NCBI GenBank assembly: GCA_038380435.1
Contig: JAWZYU010000013.1
Location: 8,507,901 to 8,571,900 of the forward strand
Length of the DNA: 64,000 nt
Direction of reading: 5' to 3'
From: Ryuthela nishihirai
Lineage: Eukaryota; Arthropoda; Arachnida; Araneae; Heptathelidae
This document shows positions 11,535-23,780 of this stretch, piece after piece. The position numbers and the translations under genes are program-made. The stretch's first letter is position 1. Every line of letters begins with the position of its first letter. The notes beneath the pieces were generated by a model that saw only the letters and a program-made list of their open reading frames with translations, ran no database searches and was not told the origin of the DNA.

Positions 11535-11943
11535 ACAGACTGTCCTGCATCGTTACAAGGAAATACATGGCTACCATGGACAGATAATGTCTCAATCTTC
11601 TGAGTTCTTGGGGTTTTTGTGACCTGATCATTTAGTCTGTTGTGTGTAAAAAAACTGCTGCACAAAGGTGAAATAACCCAACCAGCTATATATTTTTTTA
11701 AGGAATAATAGAGTAAATGACAGGAAGAGTTGAAATGTAATCATATTTGACCTTAGTCTTCATTTTGTTATGAATTAGGTATCCTGTGCATTTTAAAGAA
11801 CATGTTGGATGTCCTTAATGGTAGTTTACAAATGTCCAGTATATCCTGTCTGATTTTCGTCAGAGTGTTTGGGTCCTTTTGACCTGGCCATTTAATCTGT
11901 TGTGTGCACAAATGTGTTGCTCAAAGGTAAAAACAAACAAACA
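11535..11943 (+). mobile_element. Two degraded S1 SINE 3' fragments
   Basis: Two partial, diverged copies. Bases 11535-11683 contain ATGGCTACCATGGACAGATA, TGTGACCTGATCATTTAGTC and AAATAACCCAACC. Bases 11785-11943 contain AAAGAACATGTTGGATG, GACCTGGCCATTTAATC and a degraded tail. Both lack the tRNA-like head. Confidence 0.7.
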
Positions 11944-12198
11944 ATCTATATCTAATTACAGTAGATTTTAATATACGATCATTTCCGGTTGGTAGGGTTT
12001 TGATTAACATCTCACTCATGAATATTTGGTAGTGTAGTTACTAAATTGAGAGCATTTGTGTTATCATTGACATCTGAATAAACTTCCTGTAAAGAAAGAT
12101 GCAGGACTGAACCTTTTGGATCACCCCTTTTCTTGATCATATGCATCTCCAGACTGACAGGAAACTGTTACCTTTAATTTGATATGTACGTACATACA

Positions 12199-12233
12199 GT
12201 CAGTCAGTCACACTCACTCACCCACCCACCCAT
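12199..12233. repeat. Short microsatellite next to the LTR
   Basis: CAGT units followed by CACT units and then CCCA units, directly abutting the left LTR. The last four bases (CCAT) are the LTR element's target-site duplication. Confidence 0.8.
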
Positions 12234-12928
12234 TGTAACGCTCCAAACAATGCAAAATACTTTAATTTTTATGCTCCGGATAGCTTAGACGGGCGCCAGG
12301 CAATCATTAACAAATTGCCAAAATGTAGAATAAGTTGATTTAGGGTTCAAGTGCCAGCGAGCGTTCATAAGTAAGAGTCAAAATGATTCTTAACAAAATA
12401 AGAGTTAATGTAAAAAAGATCCTAAATTAGCGTTGCTCAAGATAAAAAACTATAGACTCAAAAGTTTATAACAAAACAAAATAGATTTATTTCCAAAATA
12501 ATTAACTCACCAAGACATCAATGAAGAAACTAAATTCTGTACTACACGCACGGTGCTACTCACCTTACTACATCTCTCTGCTCTCTCTACAACTCTTCTC
12601 TCAAGTGCTTCTCTCAAGTGCTCCAAGTGCTCAAGTGCTTTAAGTGACTCGTAGGTCACGGTTTTGACAATGGGCCGGCGCATGCCGGGAAAGACATTTG
12701 CATACAATGACGAAGGACGCAAGCTATGACGCAAGAGGGGGCGTGTCCTTGGCACGCGCTTTAACGGTTACAGTCGGAAGTTCGGAGTTGCGCGTACGCA
12801 ACTCCTAGAAACTTGAAAACGAGTGCTGTGATGCCGAAAAGGAAATAAAAATCCCCAAAATGATAAATATAACGTAAATTAAACAAAACTGGTTAAGGTA
12901 AAGCAAAAGTGAACGATGGGGCATCACA
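12234..12928 (-). repeat. 3' LTR (element on minus strand)
   Basis: Begins TGTAACGCTCC and ends GGGGCATCACA on the plus strand. It contains a small internal array of AAGTGCT units (about 12600-12645) whose copy number explains the length difference from the other LTR. Confidence 0.93.
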
Positions 12929-14512
12929 ACTCCCCCTTCCAAAGGGAGTCAAAAAGTTTGACCTAACAAATTTTGACGAGCAATTTTGAATAAAGGACAC
13001 ATCTTATGTCATTTACACATGGCTGAACATAAATAAGTAAAAGTATGCTAGCGCAAATTTTGATATGATGAACTATTCTTACTTTGACACAATTTTCCAG
13101 CACAACCAAAGGTACCTCCTCCCTTTTCCTCCTAACAAAAATATGTATTTAACAGCTAACCTAGTGTACTTACGTACCAGTGGCTGTGACAGTTAACTGT
13201 ATACTAGCATCATCGGTCTAACTAGTATCACATTCTGATACAAACTCGAAATTGGAATATCTTGAACTGTACAGAAAAACAGGTTAATCAACTCCTAACT
13301 TTCTAAGTCTAATAAATGTTAAAAAGATGAAAAGAAAAAGTGATTAATTACATTTGTTGTTAGCGGGGTAATAACTTCCGCTTTTCCCCTAACCACAATA
13401 AAAAATATGTGACAGCTAAATCTTCTCCTAAATCACATAAAAAAACGGGTATTCGAACACCGTTATCTCCTCCTAATTACATTCAAATACGCAAAGCTAA
13501 GAAAATTCAAAATTTACAAACAAGCGGGATTGTAATCATCCGCTAATTCTTCTCCTATTCACAGAAATCGCGATCTAGCTGAAATAAAAAATCATTAGTT
13601 ACCTCCCCCTTCAGAGCCAACGTCCCCCTCCCAAAGGAGTTATGCTGGTAACAACTCTGTTATCAGACTATGCCATTTGGGGACAGCTCCAAAAAGGTAC
13701 ACACAAAAAAAAACAAAATTCTGCAGTCATCATCATGGTCATCATCTATATATACCAATAAATACTGCCAATGTCATCCACAAAAATTACGTATCATTGA
13801 CACATAAATATCACTGATGACACTGAACAGATTTAAACACATATACATAAATCGTATCTAAGAATAAAGAAAAAAGAGTGTAAATAATTTATAATATACG
13901 ATGATAACATTTCATCCAATAACTTTTACATGAATCTCCTTTTTTTTTTTTACATAAATTCACTTTGGAATGCACGTTATTTTACAATACAAATTCTTAA
14001 ATCACTAATTCTCTTTCACTCTTCTCATTCATATCCAGAAACATTTTACAATTTCTAAACTTTCCAATATCGACTTACAAAATTTTCAGCTATCAGTCAG
14101 CTGAAAAAAAAATCTACAAAAATACATAAAAAAATCTGCAAAAATACATTTTAACTCACGTAAATACAATAACTAGAACCTCGATGAACAAGAATGCAAA
14201 AAAAAACTCTATTCACACAAGTATAAACTCGAACTACAAAAATTTCACTTTTCAAAAATAAATATCGAACTCTAAAGTTTCAACAAGAAATTAAACATCG
14301 CTAACTATATAATTCACAATAAGGCTTCTTCTTCGTCTTCATCTATTCCAGAAAAAAACATTTTATAACTCAATCAAGTGCCAAGTGAAAGAAAAATATA
14401 CTTAAATTTCATTGTTGGCACTCCGTGGTGATAAATCATCTAGTCCGTTTCCGATAACATCCTTCCGCCGTCGTTGGGTGGCTTCACGTAAAGTTGTTAC
14501 TGAAGATCTCGT

Positions 14513-15202
14513 TCAAGTCAAGTCGTCGCTGTAGATCTCTCTCGTGACGTCATCTTCCCGATGTTCGCTGCTTCGCTGCTGGTTGTCGCTCTGCAGGCTC
14601 TGGTCGTTTCGTCGGCTTTTCGTTGCTCCGTGCGGATTTTTGAAGAACCTTTTCTCGTACTTTCTAGGCTTATTGGTGTCCGCCTCCAAATGACGCTTTA
14701 ATAGTTGAGGACCTCCAGACTTGTCAGGAGTACTTGCGGTCGGCACAACTTCTTGGTTGGTTTTTTCTTCACTTAAATCAGACTCAAAATTATTTTCATT
14801 ATTATTACTTTCTTTTAAAACTTCTACTTTAAAAACCTTTTCAAAAACGGCTTCCTCATACGATTCTTCTACTTCACAAACTTCGTTAGTTAAACACTCA
14901 TTATTTGCACTAACGGGACATTTTATAGGTGCTTCTGAAATAATCTGTTCTGGACCACAAGGTAAGTCAAAAAGTCCACGGGACCGCGGCTGCACTGTCA
15001 ATTGACATTCGTCATTAGTACCATCGAAAACTTGTTCCTTAGCAAACTGAAGATCGACTTCTGTATCGTTTTGATCTGTTACTTTAGTTACTTCATGGCA
15101 ATCAGTAACAAAAGGTAAATGTAAGACATTATGTATACCCACAGTAGCAAGACTTAACTCATGAGAGGGCTTTTGTTGAGGAACCTTGGCCTCTTGCTTC
15201 AA
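14513..15202 (-). CDS. Second ORF of the gag-only LTR element (229 aa, unknown)
   Basis: Open frame starting MKQEAKVPQQ and overlapping the gag stop by four bases (ATGA), so its frame is shifted relative to gag. That position is where pol begins in Gypsy-type elements. I see no protease DTG/DSG, RT or integrase motif. The middle is rich in Glu and Asp (CEVEESYEEAVFEKVF; NNNENNFESDLSEEK). The C-terminus is basic (HLEADTNKPRKYEKRFFKNP), resembling the tail region of a Pol polyprotein. It may be a pol N-terminus fused to a C-terminus after deletion of the enzymes, or an accessory protein. I do not recognise a function. Confidence 0.6.
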   Translation of the reverse strand: MKQEAKVPQQKPSHELSLATVGIHNVLHLPFVTDCHEVTKVTDQNDTEVDLQFAKEQVFDGTNDECQLTVQPRSRGLFDLPCGPEQIISEAPIKCPVSANNECLTNEVCEVEESYEEAVFEKVFKVEVLKESNNNENNFESDLSEEKTNQEVVPTASTPDKSGGPQLLKRHLEADTNKPRKYEKRFFKNPHGATKSRRNDQSLQSDNQQRSSEHREDDVTREIYSDDLT

Positions 15203-16317
15203 AGATCCCGATGAAAGTTTCCCGAATTTTCATTCCTTTGGTAACAGTATTTCTCAATATGTCCTAGTCGGCCACAAAAGTTACAAGTGATAGTTTCTCT
15301 CTTTTGTTTAACCAAAGTTTTAGGTCTAGTGTTATGGTTTGAAGCTTGACGTGGCAAAAAGTCTCTACTTCGTTCATATTCTATAGTTCTAGGCGCGTTC
15401 GGCGCAAATTGTTGGGACCGTGTAACTTCCGGTCGTGCGGGAGTCATTCTACGCGACTCAACCTGATATCGCTGCTTTGGCGGGAATGGCATCCATTGTT
15501 GGTTGTGTGTATTTGCTGCAGATTCTCTTCTTGCAGTGTATTGCCGAGCCAATTTGACTAACTCGGAAACGGAATTCACGTTTCGTATTTCTAGGAATTC
15601 TCGGATGGGCAAAAGTAATTGAGACAATATGCAATTTACAATATCAATTTCAGCGGCATCAGCATCGTACAGCTGGTATAACTCTACTGTACCCCATATG
15701 AATTTTTCTATGTCATCTCTTTCCCTTTGTCTTTGTGTAAACAACTCTGTAGCTAGTTCTGTAAAATCATTATAAGCCGGATATATGTCCATGATTTCGT
15801 TTTTAAATTCTTCCCAAAGTTCTATGCCATGACGACATCCTACGTTATTCCACCATTGCTTAGCGCATCCAATTAGGCAAGATACTGCTAAAACAACTTT
15901 TTTGTTGCTTGGCACTTCATGTAAACGGAAGTACTCCTCCATGGACTTGACAAATGTCCACGATGACGGACGTTTCGAACCGTCGAACCTTATCTCAGGT
16001 AAAGGCCAATTAACATAAGGACTATAGTTAATGGATGGGTTGGCAAATCGTCGTTGTGGCGGTTGAAAATACTCTGTTCTATCGCTTGCTTCTGACGGAA
16101 CAGAAAATGGAACCTTACGTTCAAAGTTTCTTCGTTGGTGAACTGACGTAGCATTGTCAGCAAATTTAGGGGTTGTTGTCGTTCCCCTTTTCTCCCGATT
16201 ATCATCAAGCAGATTCATTAGCACTTCTGCTTCCATCATTACCTCTTGCAATCTACCCTTTACTCTTTCTATGTCGGGAGTCATTATGGCGGAATCGGCC
16301 ATATTATTAGCAGACAT
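15199..16317 (-). CDS. LTR-retrotransposon Gag polyprotein (372 aa)
   Basis: An intact open frame starting MSANNMADSAIM. Residues 1-50 look helical. The central part (about 100-260: WPLPEIRFDGSKRP, then CAKQWWNN and LATELFTQRQRERDDIEKF) has the pattern of a Ty3/Gypsy-type retrotransposon capsid domain. A CCHC zinc knuckle (CNFCGRLGHIEKYC, CX2CX4HX4C) lies near the C-terminus at about residue 345. Gag packages the element RNA into cytoplasmic particles. The stop overlaps the next frame's ATG as ATGA. The frame lies just inside the 5' LTR, as expected. Because it is uninterrupted, it may still be translated and could be mobilised by a pol-bearing relative. Confidence 0.9.
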   Translation of the reverse strand: MSANNMADSAIMTPDIERVKGRLQEVMMEAEVLMNLLDDNREKRGTTTTPKFADNATSVHQRRNFERKVPFSVPSEASDRTEYFQPPQRRFANPSINYSPYVNWPLPEIRFDGSKRPSSWTFVKSMEEYFRLHEVPSNKKVVLAVSCLIGCAKQWWNNVGCRHGIELWEEFKNEIMDIYPAYNDFTELATELFTQRQRERDDIEKFIWGTVELYQLYDADAAEIDIVNCILSQLLLPIREFLEIRNVNSVSELVKLARQYTARRESAANTHNQQWMPFPPKQRYQVESRRMTPARPEVTRSQQFAPNAPRTIEYERSRDFLPRQASNHNTRPKTLVKQKRETITCNFCGRLGHIEKYCYQRNENSGNFHRDL

Positions 16318-16772
16318 GTTTAGCGGTCTGCCGAAATTTTGAATTTTGGAAATTTTGAAAACCTTTTTTTATCTTGAGCAGCGCTCAAAGGTACTGCTAT
16401 ACAACAATACTAAAGCTATAACTAAGCTTTACAAAAATATAAATTTGCTTATAAAAAAAAAATTTCTTATCGTCCTACGTACTTGTGTGTCCGGACACTT
16501 CTAATCATTACATATGACAATTATCTTAAATATTCAGCAATATCAACGCTGAAACTTCAGTACCTTTGAATAATACACAAAAAATGTTAAGCTACTTGCT
16601 CAACAAAAATTTTCGGCTTAAGCTGCCGTTAAATCTACAACTAGTACATACAACTATTGAGCTCAAAAAATTACTATCTTTGACAATCATACAAAATTTA
16701 TCCACAAATATATATACTATCTTTAAATACTGGCGAGTCCCTGTTCGCTGCGCCACTTCTTTTATGTGACTC

Positions 16773-17475
16773 TGTAACGCTCCAAACAATGCAAAATACT
16801 TAAAGTTTTATGCTCCGGATAGCTTAGACGGGCGCCAGGCAATCATTAACAAATTGCCAAAATGTAGAATAAGTTGATTTAGGGTTCAAGTGCCAGCGAG
16901 CGTTCATAAGTAAGAGTCAAAATGATTCTTAACAAAATAAGAGTTAATGTAAAAAAGATCCTAAATTAGCGTTGCTCAAGATAAAAAACTATAGACTCAA
17001 AAGTTTATAACAAAACAAAATAGATTTATTTCCAAAATAATTAACTCACCAAGACATCAATGAAGAAACTAAATTCTGTGCTACACGCACGGTGCTACGC
17101 ACCTTACTACATCTCTCTGCTCTCTCTACAACTCTTCTCTCAAGTGCTCAAGTGCTTCTCTCAAGTGCTCCAAGCGCTCAAGTGCTTTAAGTGACTCGCA
17201 GGTCACGGTTTTGACAATGGGCCGGCGCATGCCGGGAAAGACATTTGCATACAATGACGAAGGACGCAAGCTGTGACGCAAGAGGGGGCGTGTCCTTGGC
17301 ACGCGCTTTAACGGTTACGGTCGGAAGTTCGGAGTTGCGCGTACGCAACTCCTAGAAACTTGAAAACGAGTGCTGTGATGCCGAAAAGGAAATAAAAATC
17401 CCCAAAATGATAAATATAACGTAAATTAAACAAAACTGGTTAAGGTAAAGCAAAAGTGAACGATGGGGCATCACA
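16773..17475 (-). repeat. 5' LTR (element on minus strand)
   Basis: Near-identical partner of 12234-12928, with one extra 8-base unit in the AAGTGCT array at about 17140-17185. Transcription would start within this LTR and run leftward through gag. Confidence 0.93.
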
Positions 17476-20400
17476 CCATCAACCCTCCTACTACAGAGGC
17501 CCAACCACACTGTGTAATTTTCCCCTCCAGATGTGTCTGTTCTGAGTTACTGATGCTGTATTTGGCAACTCTAGGCCAGTTCTAGCAAAGTCCTGTTTTA
17601 CATTGTCTGCCCATCACTTCCTAGGTCTCCCCCTTTTACTGAAATCCTTAGTCACACTGTTCATAATCCTGTTTGCTAATCTGCAGCTATGCATATGGGC
17701 AACATGGCCAAACCAACGCAGCCTCTCTCTGCACAATATGCTGCTTAAAGGAGGTTGATGACTCCTTCTTCTAACCTCTTATTTACTTAAAAAGTCAAAC
17801 CACCTAATGCCCAAGATACTGCATAAGCATCTAGAATCAAAGGCAAAGTTTCTTGTTATCCTGCTTACAAAGGGTCCATGTTTTGCTGCCATAACTAACC
17901 TTAGAAAGCACCAAATTATTTTACAGCCTAATTTTAGTCTTTTGGTGTACACGCTTATTTTTTTCACAGTCTCCATAGATTTTTAAAAGTCCCAGTGGCA
18001 ATCCTTATTCTTCTATTTTATCTCATGCCGCACATCACCAGTATCTGTTACATAGCTCCCAAGATAATTAAACTGAGACACTTGCTCAAGAGTGCATCCA
18101 TTCAAAACAACTGAAGCACTATCTGCCTGACTAATTTTCATCACCTTAGTTTTTTCTCTGTTTATCATGAAATCTACTCTATTACCATTCTCATGAAAAG
18201 CCCTAATGAAAGAATTCATCTCATCAACATCATTAGCCAACAAGGCCAAATTGTATGCATAATCTTAATCAGAAATTTTGAAATCTCTAGATCATTTAAT
18301 CTCAAAATCTTTCCCTTGCAAAGAATTTCACATAACATAATCAATAACCAAACAAAAGAAACAGAAAAGAAGACAAAATGCACCCTTGTTTAACTCACTA
18401 GCAATGCTAAACCAATTGCTGCAAGACGTACGAACTCTCACACATGACTAAGTGTTATTATAGAGAGCTTTCATTACACTAACTAATTTATCAGGTATTC
18501 CAAATCAACCACAAATCAAAACAGAGTCAAAAGCGTTTTTGAAATCTATAAAGCTAGTAACTACAGGTTTCTGAAACTCTTAAACATTTCTCAAGAATCT
18601 GCCCTTTGAAAATATTTGATCAATACATCCCCTACCACTTCTGAATCCACACTGTTCATCACGCAGTTGTCCATCAACCAAATTCTTAATTCTATTAAGT
18701 TTAATCATGCAAAGAACCTTACCTGGAACAGAAAATAAACTAATTTCCCTATAATTATCTCAAGAACTGCAATCACCTTTTTTAAATATTGGAGCAATGA
18801 TAGCTCTAGTAAAATCCTTAGGAACAACATCTTTATCATAAAAAAATATTCAAAATTTCAGTCAGACATGTGACAACACAAATGTTTCCAGCTCTAAGCA
18901 TTTCAGTGGCGATTTAATCCACAACTGGGGATTTATGCAATTTTAGAGATAGCCAATGCGACATCGGAATGTGATATAGGGCCATCATAGCCAGTAATGC
19001 ATTTATCTTCATTACAAACAATGGGAGTAGGAATAATCACATTATATAGAAGATCTCTGAAATGCTCAGCCCATCTAGCCATCACAGAATCCTCACCTTC
19101 AACCACCTTGCCATGTTTATCCCTCAATCCATGTGTACGTGTATGTTTCTTCCCACTAAAAATATTAATAATCTGGTACAACCCTCTGCTGTTGTGTTGT
19201 CTAACTGCTTCCTATGCTTTGTCAGCCAAGCTATCAAGTCAAAGATTCTTATCTGCTGCTAACTGATCCTTTACACATTTATTAAGCTCATTGTAATGCC
19301 TTCTGTTAGGACTAGTTAGGGTAATTATATCCCATATTAATCCTGCTCTTCCTTCTTTCAGAAATATGTTCCATAGCCTTATCACTCAAATAATTTTGTT
19401 TACTCTGTTCCCTTTTACCCAAAAGAGTACTGTTGGTTTCAAGAAAAGCCTGTTTAAACTGATACCATTCTTTCTCAACTTCAGCAGTAAGCAAACCACG
19501 ATTGACATAATGACTAAGTAGCCTATCATGGTATGCTTTGACTATACCTGGATCTTTCAGGCATTCAGTGTTGCAGCTAATTTTCTTAACCTTAGCACAA
19601 CATTTCTTAAGCTTCAGCTGCAAGACACTTTTAACCAGGTAATGGTCAGACCCAATTTCAGCTCCCCTTTATGATCTGATATTCCTAACTGAACTTGCCC
19701 ATTTGTTGTTAATTAAAATATAATGTATCATATTCCTATGCAACCCATCAGGTTAAAACCATGCATATTCGTAAATGTCCTGGTGTTTGTAGTATGTTAT
19801 TATTATTTGTAAATCATTAAGTTTACTTACCTGTAGAAGACGTTCTCCATTGCCATTGGAACTACCAATGCCAAAGGGACCTAAAACTCCTGCCCAAAGG
19901 TCATAGTCAGTACCATCTTTAGTATTGAAGTCACCTAACAGAAGAGAAATATCTCTTTTTCTTCACAGAATTCAAAATATCCTGAAGCTGTCTGTAAAAT
20001 GTATCCTTCTGGTTCTCATCAGAGTCCTCTATGGGGGCATAGCAACAGATAACATTCAAGTCTTTAATTTTTGTTTTAAATTTTGCTCTAAGAAATCTTT
20101 CATTAATGCAGTCATATCCTAGAAGAGCATCAAGGGCGTGTCTGCTGAGAAGCAAACCTACACCTTGGAGATGCTTTCCATCCTCCCTCCCTGAAAAGAG
20201 AAATTTAAAGTTATTTTTAAGTATCTCACCTTTACCTTCGATCTGGTCTCTTGCAAGCCTACAATATCTAGGTTATAACGTTAGAATTCCTTCATGAGGA
20301 CATCAAGAAAACAATCTCTATGTAATGTCCTCATGTTCCACATACCTGCAGAGAGAAAATGATTAGTAGGATTTTTAAAGAAACTAGATTTATTGAGATA

Positions 20401-21079
20401 GGTAGGACCAACAATATCAAACAGTCCCCTTGATTGCAGGCATAGGGCAAACACCTGTCCCACCTCCCCTAAAGGCTGAAGTCACCAGTTCTGGTAGGTA
20501 CTTCAGGCGCCACCTTTTCAAGAGCCATATGGCCTGCCTGAGACACATAACTCCAGTTTAGGATTGACAATGTCCAACTAGCTAAAGTGAGGATTCAGGT
20601 ACCTGCGATGGACTCTGATCAGGATTATCCACCAGCTGATATAAGGTATCCCATGCCTCTGTTCACTTAGGGCTGACAATCCAGAAGCAAACAGAAAACA
20701 CAGCAGCAGATTCTCCCTCAACAGAGACCCATCAGTGCAGCAAATCCAGGATCCATAATCAAGCTCAAATCCGTGAACCAGTCCAGTCTAATAGTATAAA
20801 TGATCGGCACCAGGACCCTGTGAAGTTTAGTCCTCAGCCCGGTTGAAAAAAAAAAGTGGCCATAGATGACCAGATCAGTAGGCCACACTGAAATGGCAGC
20901 CCTCCCCTTCTGTTCACTTCCAAAAGAAAATATATCTTTTGAGAGGTACTAACTGCCTGCACCACAAGAAGGTGGTGTCGGAAATTAGGTGCTAGACCTG
21001 GCCAGTTCTGTGCATCATCACTGAGGATTGATACACAGCTCTCCTTCCAATTTGGGCCTAGCTACCATTTACGGACTGA
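17476..21079 (-). mobile_element. RTE-like LINE copy D, near full length
   Basis: About 3.6 kb, the most complete copy of this family, with both domains present. The 3' end at 17476 abuts the LTR element, and the 5' end is near 21079 (complement of GCTACCATTTACGGAC). One ORF in principle encodes an AP endonuclease followed by an RT. The absence of a separate gag ORF, the short length and the GAT-rich tails of sister copies suit the RTE clade. Frameshifts break the reading frame. Confidence 0.88.
17560..20380 (-). pseudogene. RTE-like LINE endonuclease-reverse transcriptase (broken)
   Basis: Read leftward. The endonuclease starts WNMRTLH near 20345. NVICCYAPIEDSDENQKD is at 20155-19931, and a GDFNTK-type motif sits near 19940-19920. 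HYLV at about 19650 opens the block followed by LKKCCAKVKK (19623-19312). The RT gives a DKH.KVVEGEDSVMARWAEHF linker (19181-18933) and NREKTKVMKISQADSA at 18249-18013. The C-terminal domain around 17900-17700 includes a FGHVAHM-like block. The protein would nick target DNA and reverse-transcribe its own RNA in the nucleus. At least five frame changes mean no functional product. Confidence 0.82.
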
Positions 21080-21178
21080 ATTTGATGCTTAGCAGTTAAA
21101 ATTGTCCATCTATTATATAAACTGTGATTTTTAGTTTTAATTATCTATCTCTATTTATGAGTTATTTTCTTGTTTCAG

Positions 21179-21233
21179 TTGAACTTCACGATGTTTTTGA
21201 ATCAAGTACCTTTATATTTCTTGTATTTGAATT
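21179..21233 (+). CDS. PhKG: Phosphorylase kinase gamma, coding exon 3
   Basis: A 55-base micro-exon encodes residues 91-109 (ELHDVFESSTFIFLVFE plus split codons at both ends). This is the beta-4/beta-5 region leading to the hinge, and STFIFLVFEL matches the family's TxTFxFLVFxL pattern. The acceptor is TTGTTTCAG ending at 21178 and the donor is TT/GTAAGT at 21234. Phases agree with exon 2 (one base carried in) and exon 4 (two bases carried out). The exon is too short for ORF calling, and the frame only makes sense when spliced. Confidence 0.95.
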
Positions 21234-22023
21234 GTAAGTATTATTTTTTCCTCTTTTATTTTTTTTCAAATCATAGCAGAAAGAGATTATTTTATGTAAA
21301 TTTGGACAATTGTATTTGCAGTAAAACCTGTTCATACTTTTGTGATTCAGCTAAGGGAACCCACTTAGGTTCCACTGCATGATATTCATCAGTGAATTAA
21401 GTTTGATAGAATATAACTGTGAGATGAAATACAATTTAGTAAACAATTAAGGACTTCTTATGAGAGTGCTGTCTGACCTTATGAATTTATTGTATGATGA
21501 ATGGCCATATTTTCCAGTAGATACAGACCCCAGGGCCTATGAATATTGTTTTGAATATGTTTTTTTCGTTTGAGGTAAACTGTAACAAACATTCTGGAAT
21601 AACTATGTTAATGACCATGCTACTGACCAATGTATACACAAAGAGGCAGAGTTCAGATCCATCGAAATCTATACTTCAAAATTATCTGCCAAATAGCCTA
21701 GGCCCTACGAGGACCTTAATCTAGCCCTGATATAATGATGTAATGAATATCTAATTATATCACCGATAAAATTCATAAATTATCTTGCTATTATTTGTAT
21801 TTTAAACAGAACACTGCAGCATCATTAGCACTTAAAAAAAAAACTACCATATAAGTCAAAAGAATGTAACTTTTTCTGCATGGAGCTTGTCAGAACTCTT
21901 TAAGTAGCAAACTACTAACTTGGCGTGAGAAGCTATGTAATCTGCTATCAGTAACATTTTCATATTTATCTTCCAGAACTTCTTCATATATTTCATACAT
22001 GCAAAATCCTTATGTAGTTATGG
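21234..22023 (+). other. Intron 3 start, nothing recognised
   Basis: AT-rich intronic sequence after kinase exon 3. I found no element termini or protein homology in it. Confidence 0.55.
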
Positions 22024-22236
22024 ACTACAGAGGTCTTAGACTATAAATTTCCATTCCAGACATGTCTGTCCTGAGCTACAGCTGCTGCATTTGGCCACTG
22101 TAGGCCAATTCTAGTAAGTTTCTGTTTTACATTGTCTGCCCATCACATCCTAAGCTTACCCCTTTTCTTGAAACCTTTAGGTACAATGTTCATAATCCCA
22201 TTTGCCAATCTGTACCTATGCACAGGAGCAACATGG
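22024..22236 (-). mobile_element. RTE-like LINE 3' fragment
   Basis: Complement of the LINE 3' coding end. Landmarks are GCTGCTGCATTTGGCCACT, TTTACATTGTCTGCCCATCA and GGTACAATGTTCATAATCCC, also seen at 17540-17700 and 30470-30620. It is truncated on the right, where an S1 SINE fragment begins. Confidence 0.8.
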
Positions 22237-22340
22237 CCAACCATGGCCCCCCAATCTTCTTGGAGTCCTTGTAACCTGGCCATTTAGCCCATTGGTGCAA
22301 AAAAAAAGTACTGCTCAGAGTTAAAGCAACCTAACCCATC
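22237..22340 (+). mobile_element. S1 SINE 3' fragment
   Basis: The last ~100 bases of S1: AACCTGGCCATTTAGCCCAT, AAGTACTGCTCAGAG and a CAACCTAACCCA tail. The head and body are absent. Confidence 0.78.
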
Positions 22341-23780
22341 CATAGTTAAACATACGTTGAATGTTCATATGAAAAAAATATGCTACTGGTGCAATGGAAG
22401 AGTTAGCAAATTATTAGTATGTGCAACATTGCCTAAAGCACAAGATTTATTGTCCAGATTCAGAACTTTAGTGCACTCCCCCCACACACAAACAATAGCA
22501 ATTAAAAGAGAGAGCCATCATCATTTCAAATTTATTTCAGTGATGAATTCATATGTGATAGTCAACATATTTGTGGGGGCAGACTCAGAGTTATATTTTG
22601 TATTATTCTTCAGGTTTGCTTCTGATGAAGCAACCTTTGTGCCTTTCAGCAGGTGGCTGTTCGGCACATAGGCTGCCTCACCAGTTAGTTGCATTTATGC
22701 ACTGTAAGAAATTCTATGGATAAAAATTTATTTTTTTTTTTTGATAATTTGATGTCAGGGAGGGGGATAATTTTTTCACACCATATTACAATCTACATCA
22801 GCCAGAAGCATTTTAAATGGGGTGCCTTATTAATATAGAGGAAAAATATGTTTTTTCCTGCTAGGGTCAACTGTGCAGAGCAGTGAGTAACCTTGCCCAT
22901 GTCCGGGTACTGGTTTGCGAGTGTCCTCACAAATTATTTTCCTTTTGTAGTTAGAATTTCTTTGTGAGGCCAGTTTGGTTGTTCACAATTTTGTTATTTT
23001 CCACTTAGTTCCTTTTGTGTAGAAAGTTTATTTCTACACATTTCTCTTTTCATTTTCCTTTTATTTATTTGTGAAGGCTTGGCTCACTGTATGTGTTTGG
23101 TATAGTGCCCGCATATCCCTGGCACCCGACTGGGTGTCCCTTTGTTGGGCTCCATGGAGGATGGGGACAGCGGGCATTGAACCACACAAAACGAAATGGG
23201 ACAGTTGAAGAAATTGATATGATCAATGCCAACAAGAGGGCTCAACATGAACCCCCATCTTCCTCATCTCTATTATCTCTGCTGTCGTCTTCTTTGTCTG
23301 TGTCTTCGTTCCCAAGATTCCTGACCATCCACTCCATGGGTGATCAGGTACTTGGGGACAGTCTCCATTTTTTGTCAACAAAGGTTTGATAAGTCTTTTG
23401 GAAGAGCCAAAATCCGTCAAGTGCTTACAATCTGGCCACTTGCAGGTTGAGACGCTTATTCCAAACACTCAGAACTGCTCCTGAAAGTCGGAGAGATTGG
23501 TGGGGTGGCTGTCGAGGTCACTCCCCACAAAACTTTGAATTTGCCTCAGGTTGTGATAACTGAGTGGGGCCTCCTCAAAGTCACTGAGGAGGAAATCCTC
23601 TCAGAGCCCATGCCTCAAGGAGTAACAGCAGTCCATTGGGTTTCGACACACTGTGATGGAAAATTGGTATCCACCCAGGTACTGATTGTGACATTTAACA
23701 CACCATGTCTGCCTTCTTCCATCAAGGCAGGTTATTTACATTGTGAGGTATGGCCATATATACTGAACTCTCTGCACTGT

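Larger units (their letters stand above)
12234..17475 (-). mobile_element. LTR retrotransposon with gag but no pol
   Basis: A 5,242-bp element with LTRs at 12234-12928 (695 bp) and 16773-17475 (703 bp), both TG...CA, and a 4-bp target-site duplication CCAT (12230-12233, 17476-17479). It reads on the minus strand. A possible primer-binding site (TGGCGCAGCGAACAGGGACT, complement of 16736-16755) lies 17 bases inside the 5' LTR. A purine tract (GGAAGGGGGAG as complement) abuts the 3' LTR at 12929-12940. The interior is 3.8 kb and holds gag plus a second frame, with no protease, RT or integrase motifs. About 1.6 kb of AT-rich non-coding DNA fills 12945-14512. LTR identity is high (about ten substitutions and one 8-bp indel by eye), implying recent insertion. 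Confidence 0.92.

Noticed and set aside
12590..12650. Short CAAGTGCT repeats as a CRISPR or regulatory array
   Set aside because: Simple microrepeat inside an LTR, present in both LTRs with different copy number; eukaryotic context and no spacers.
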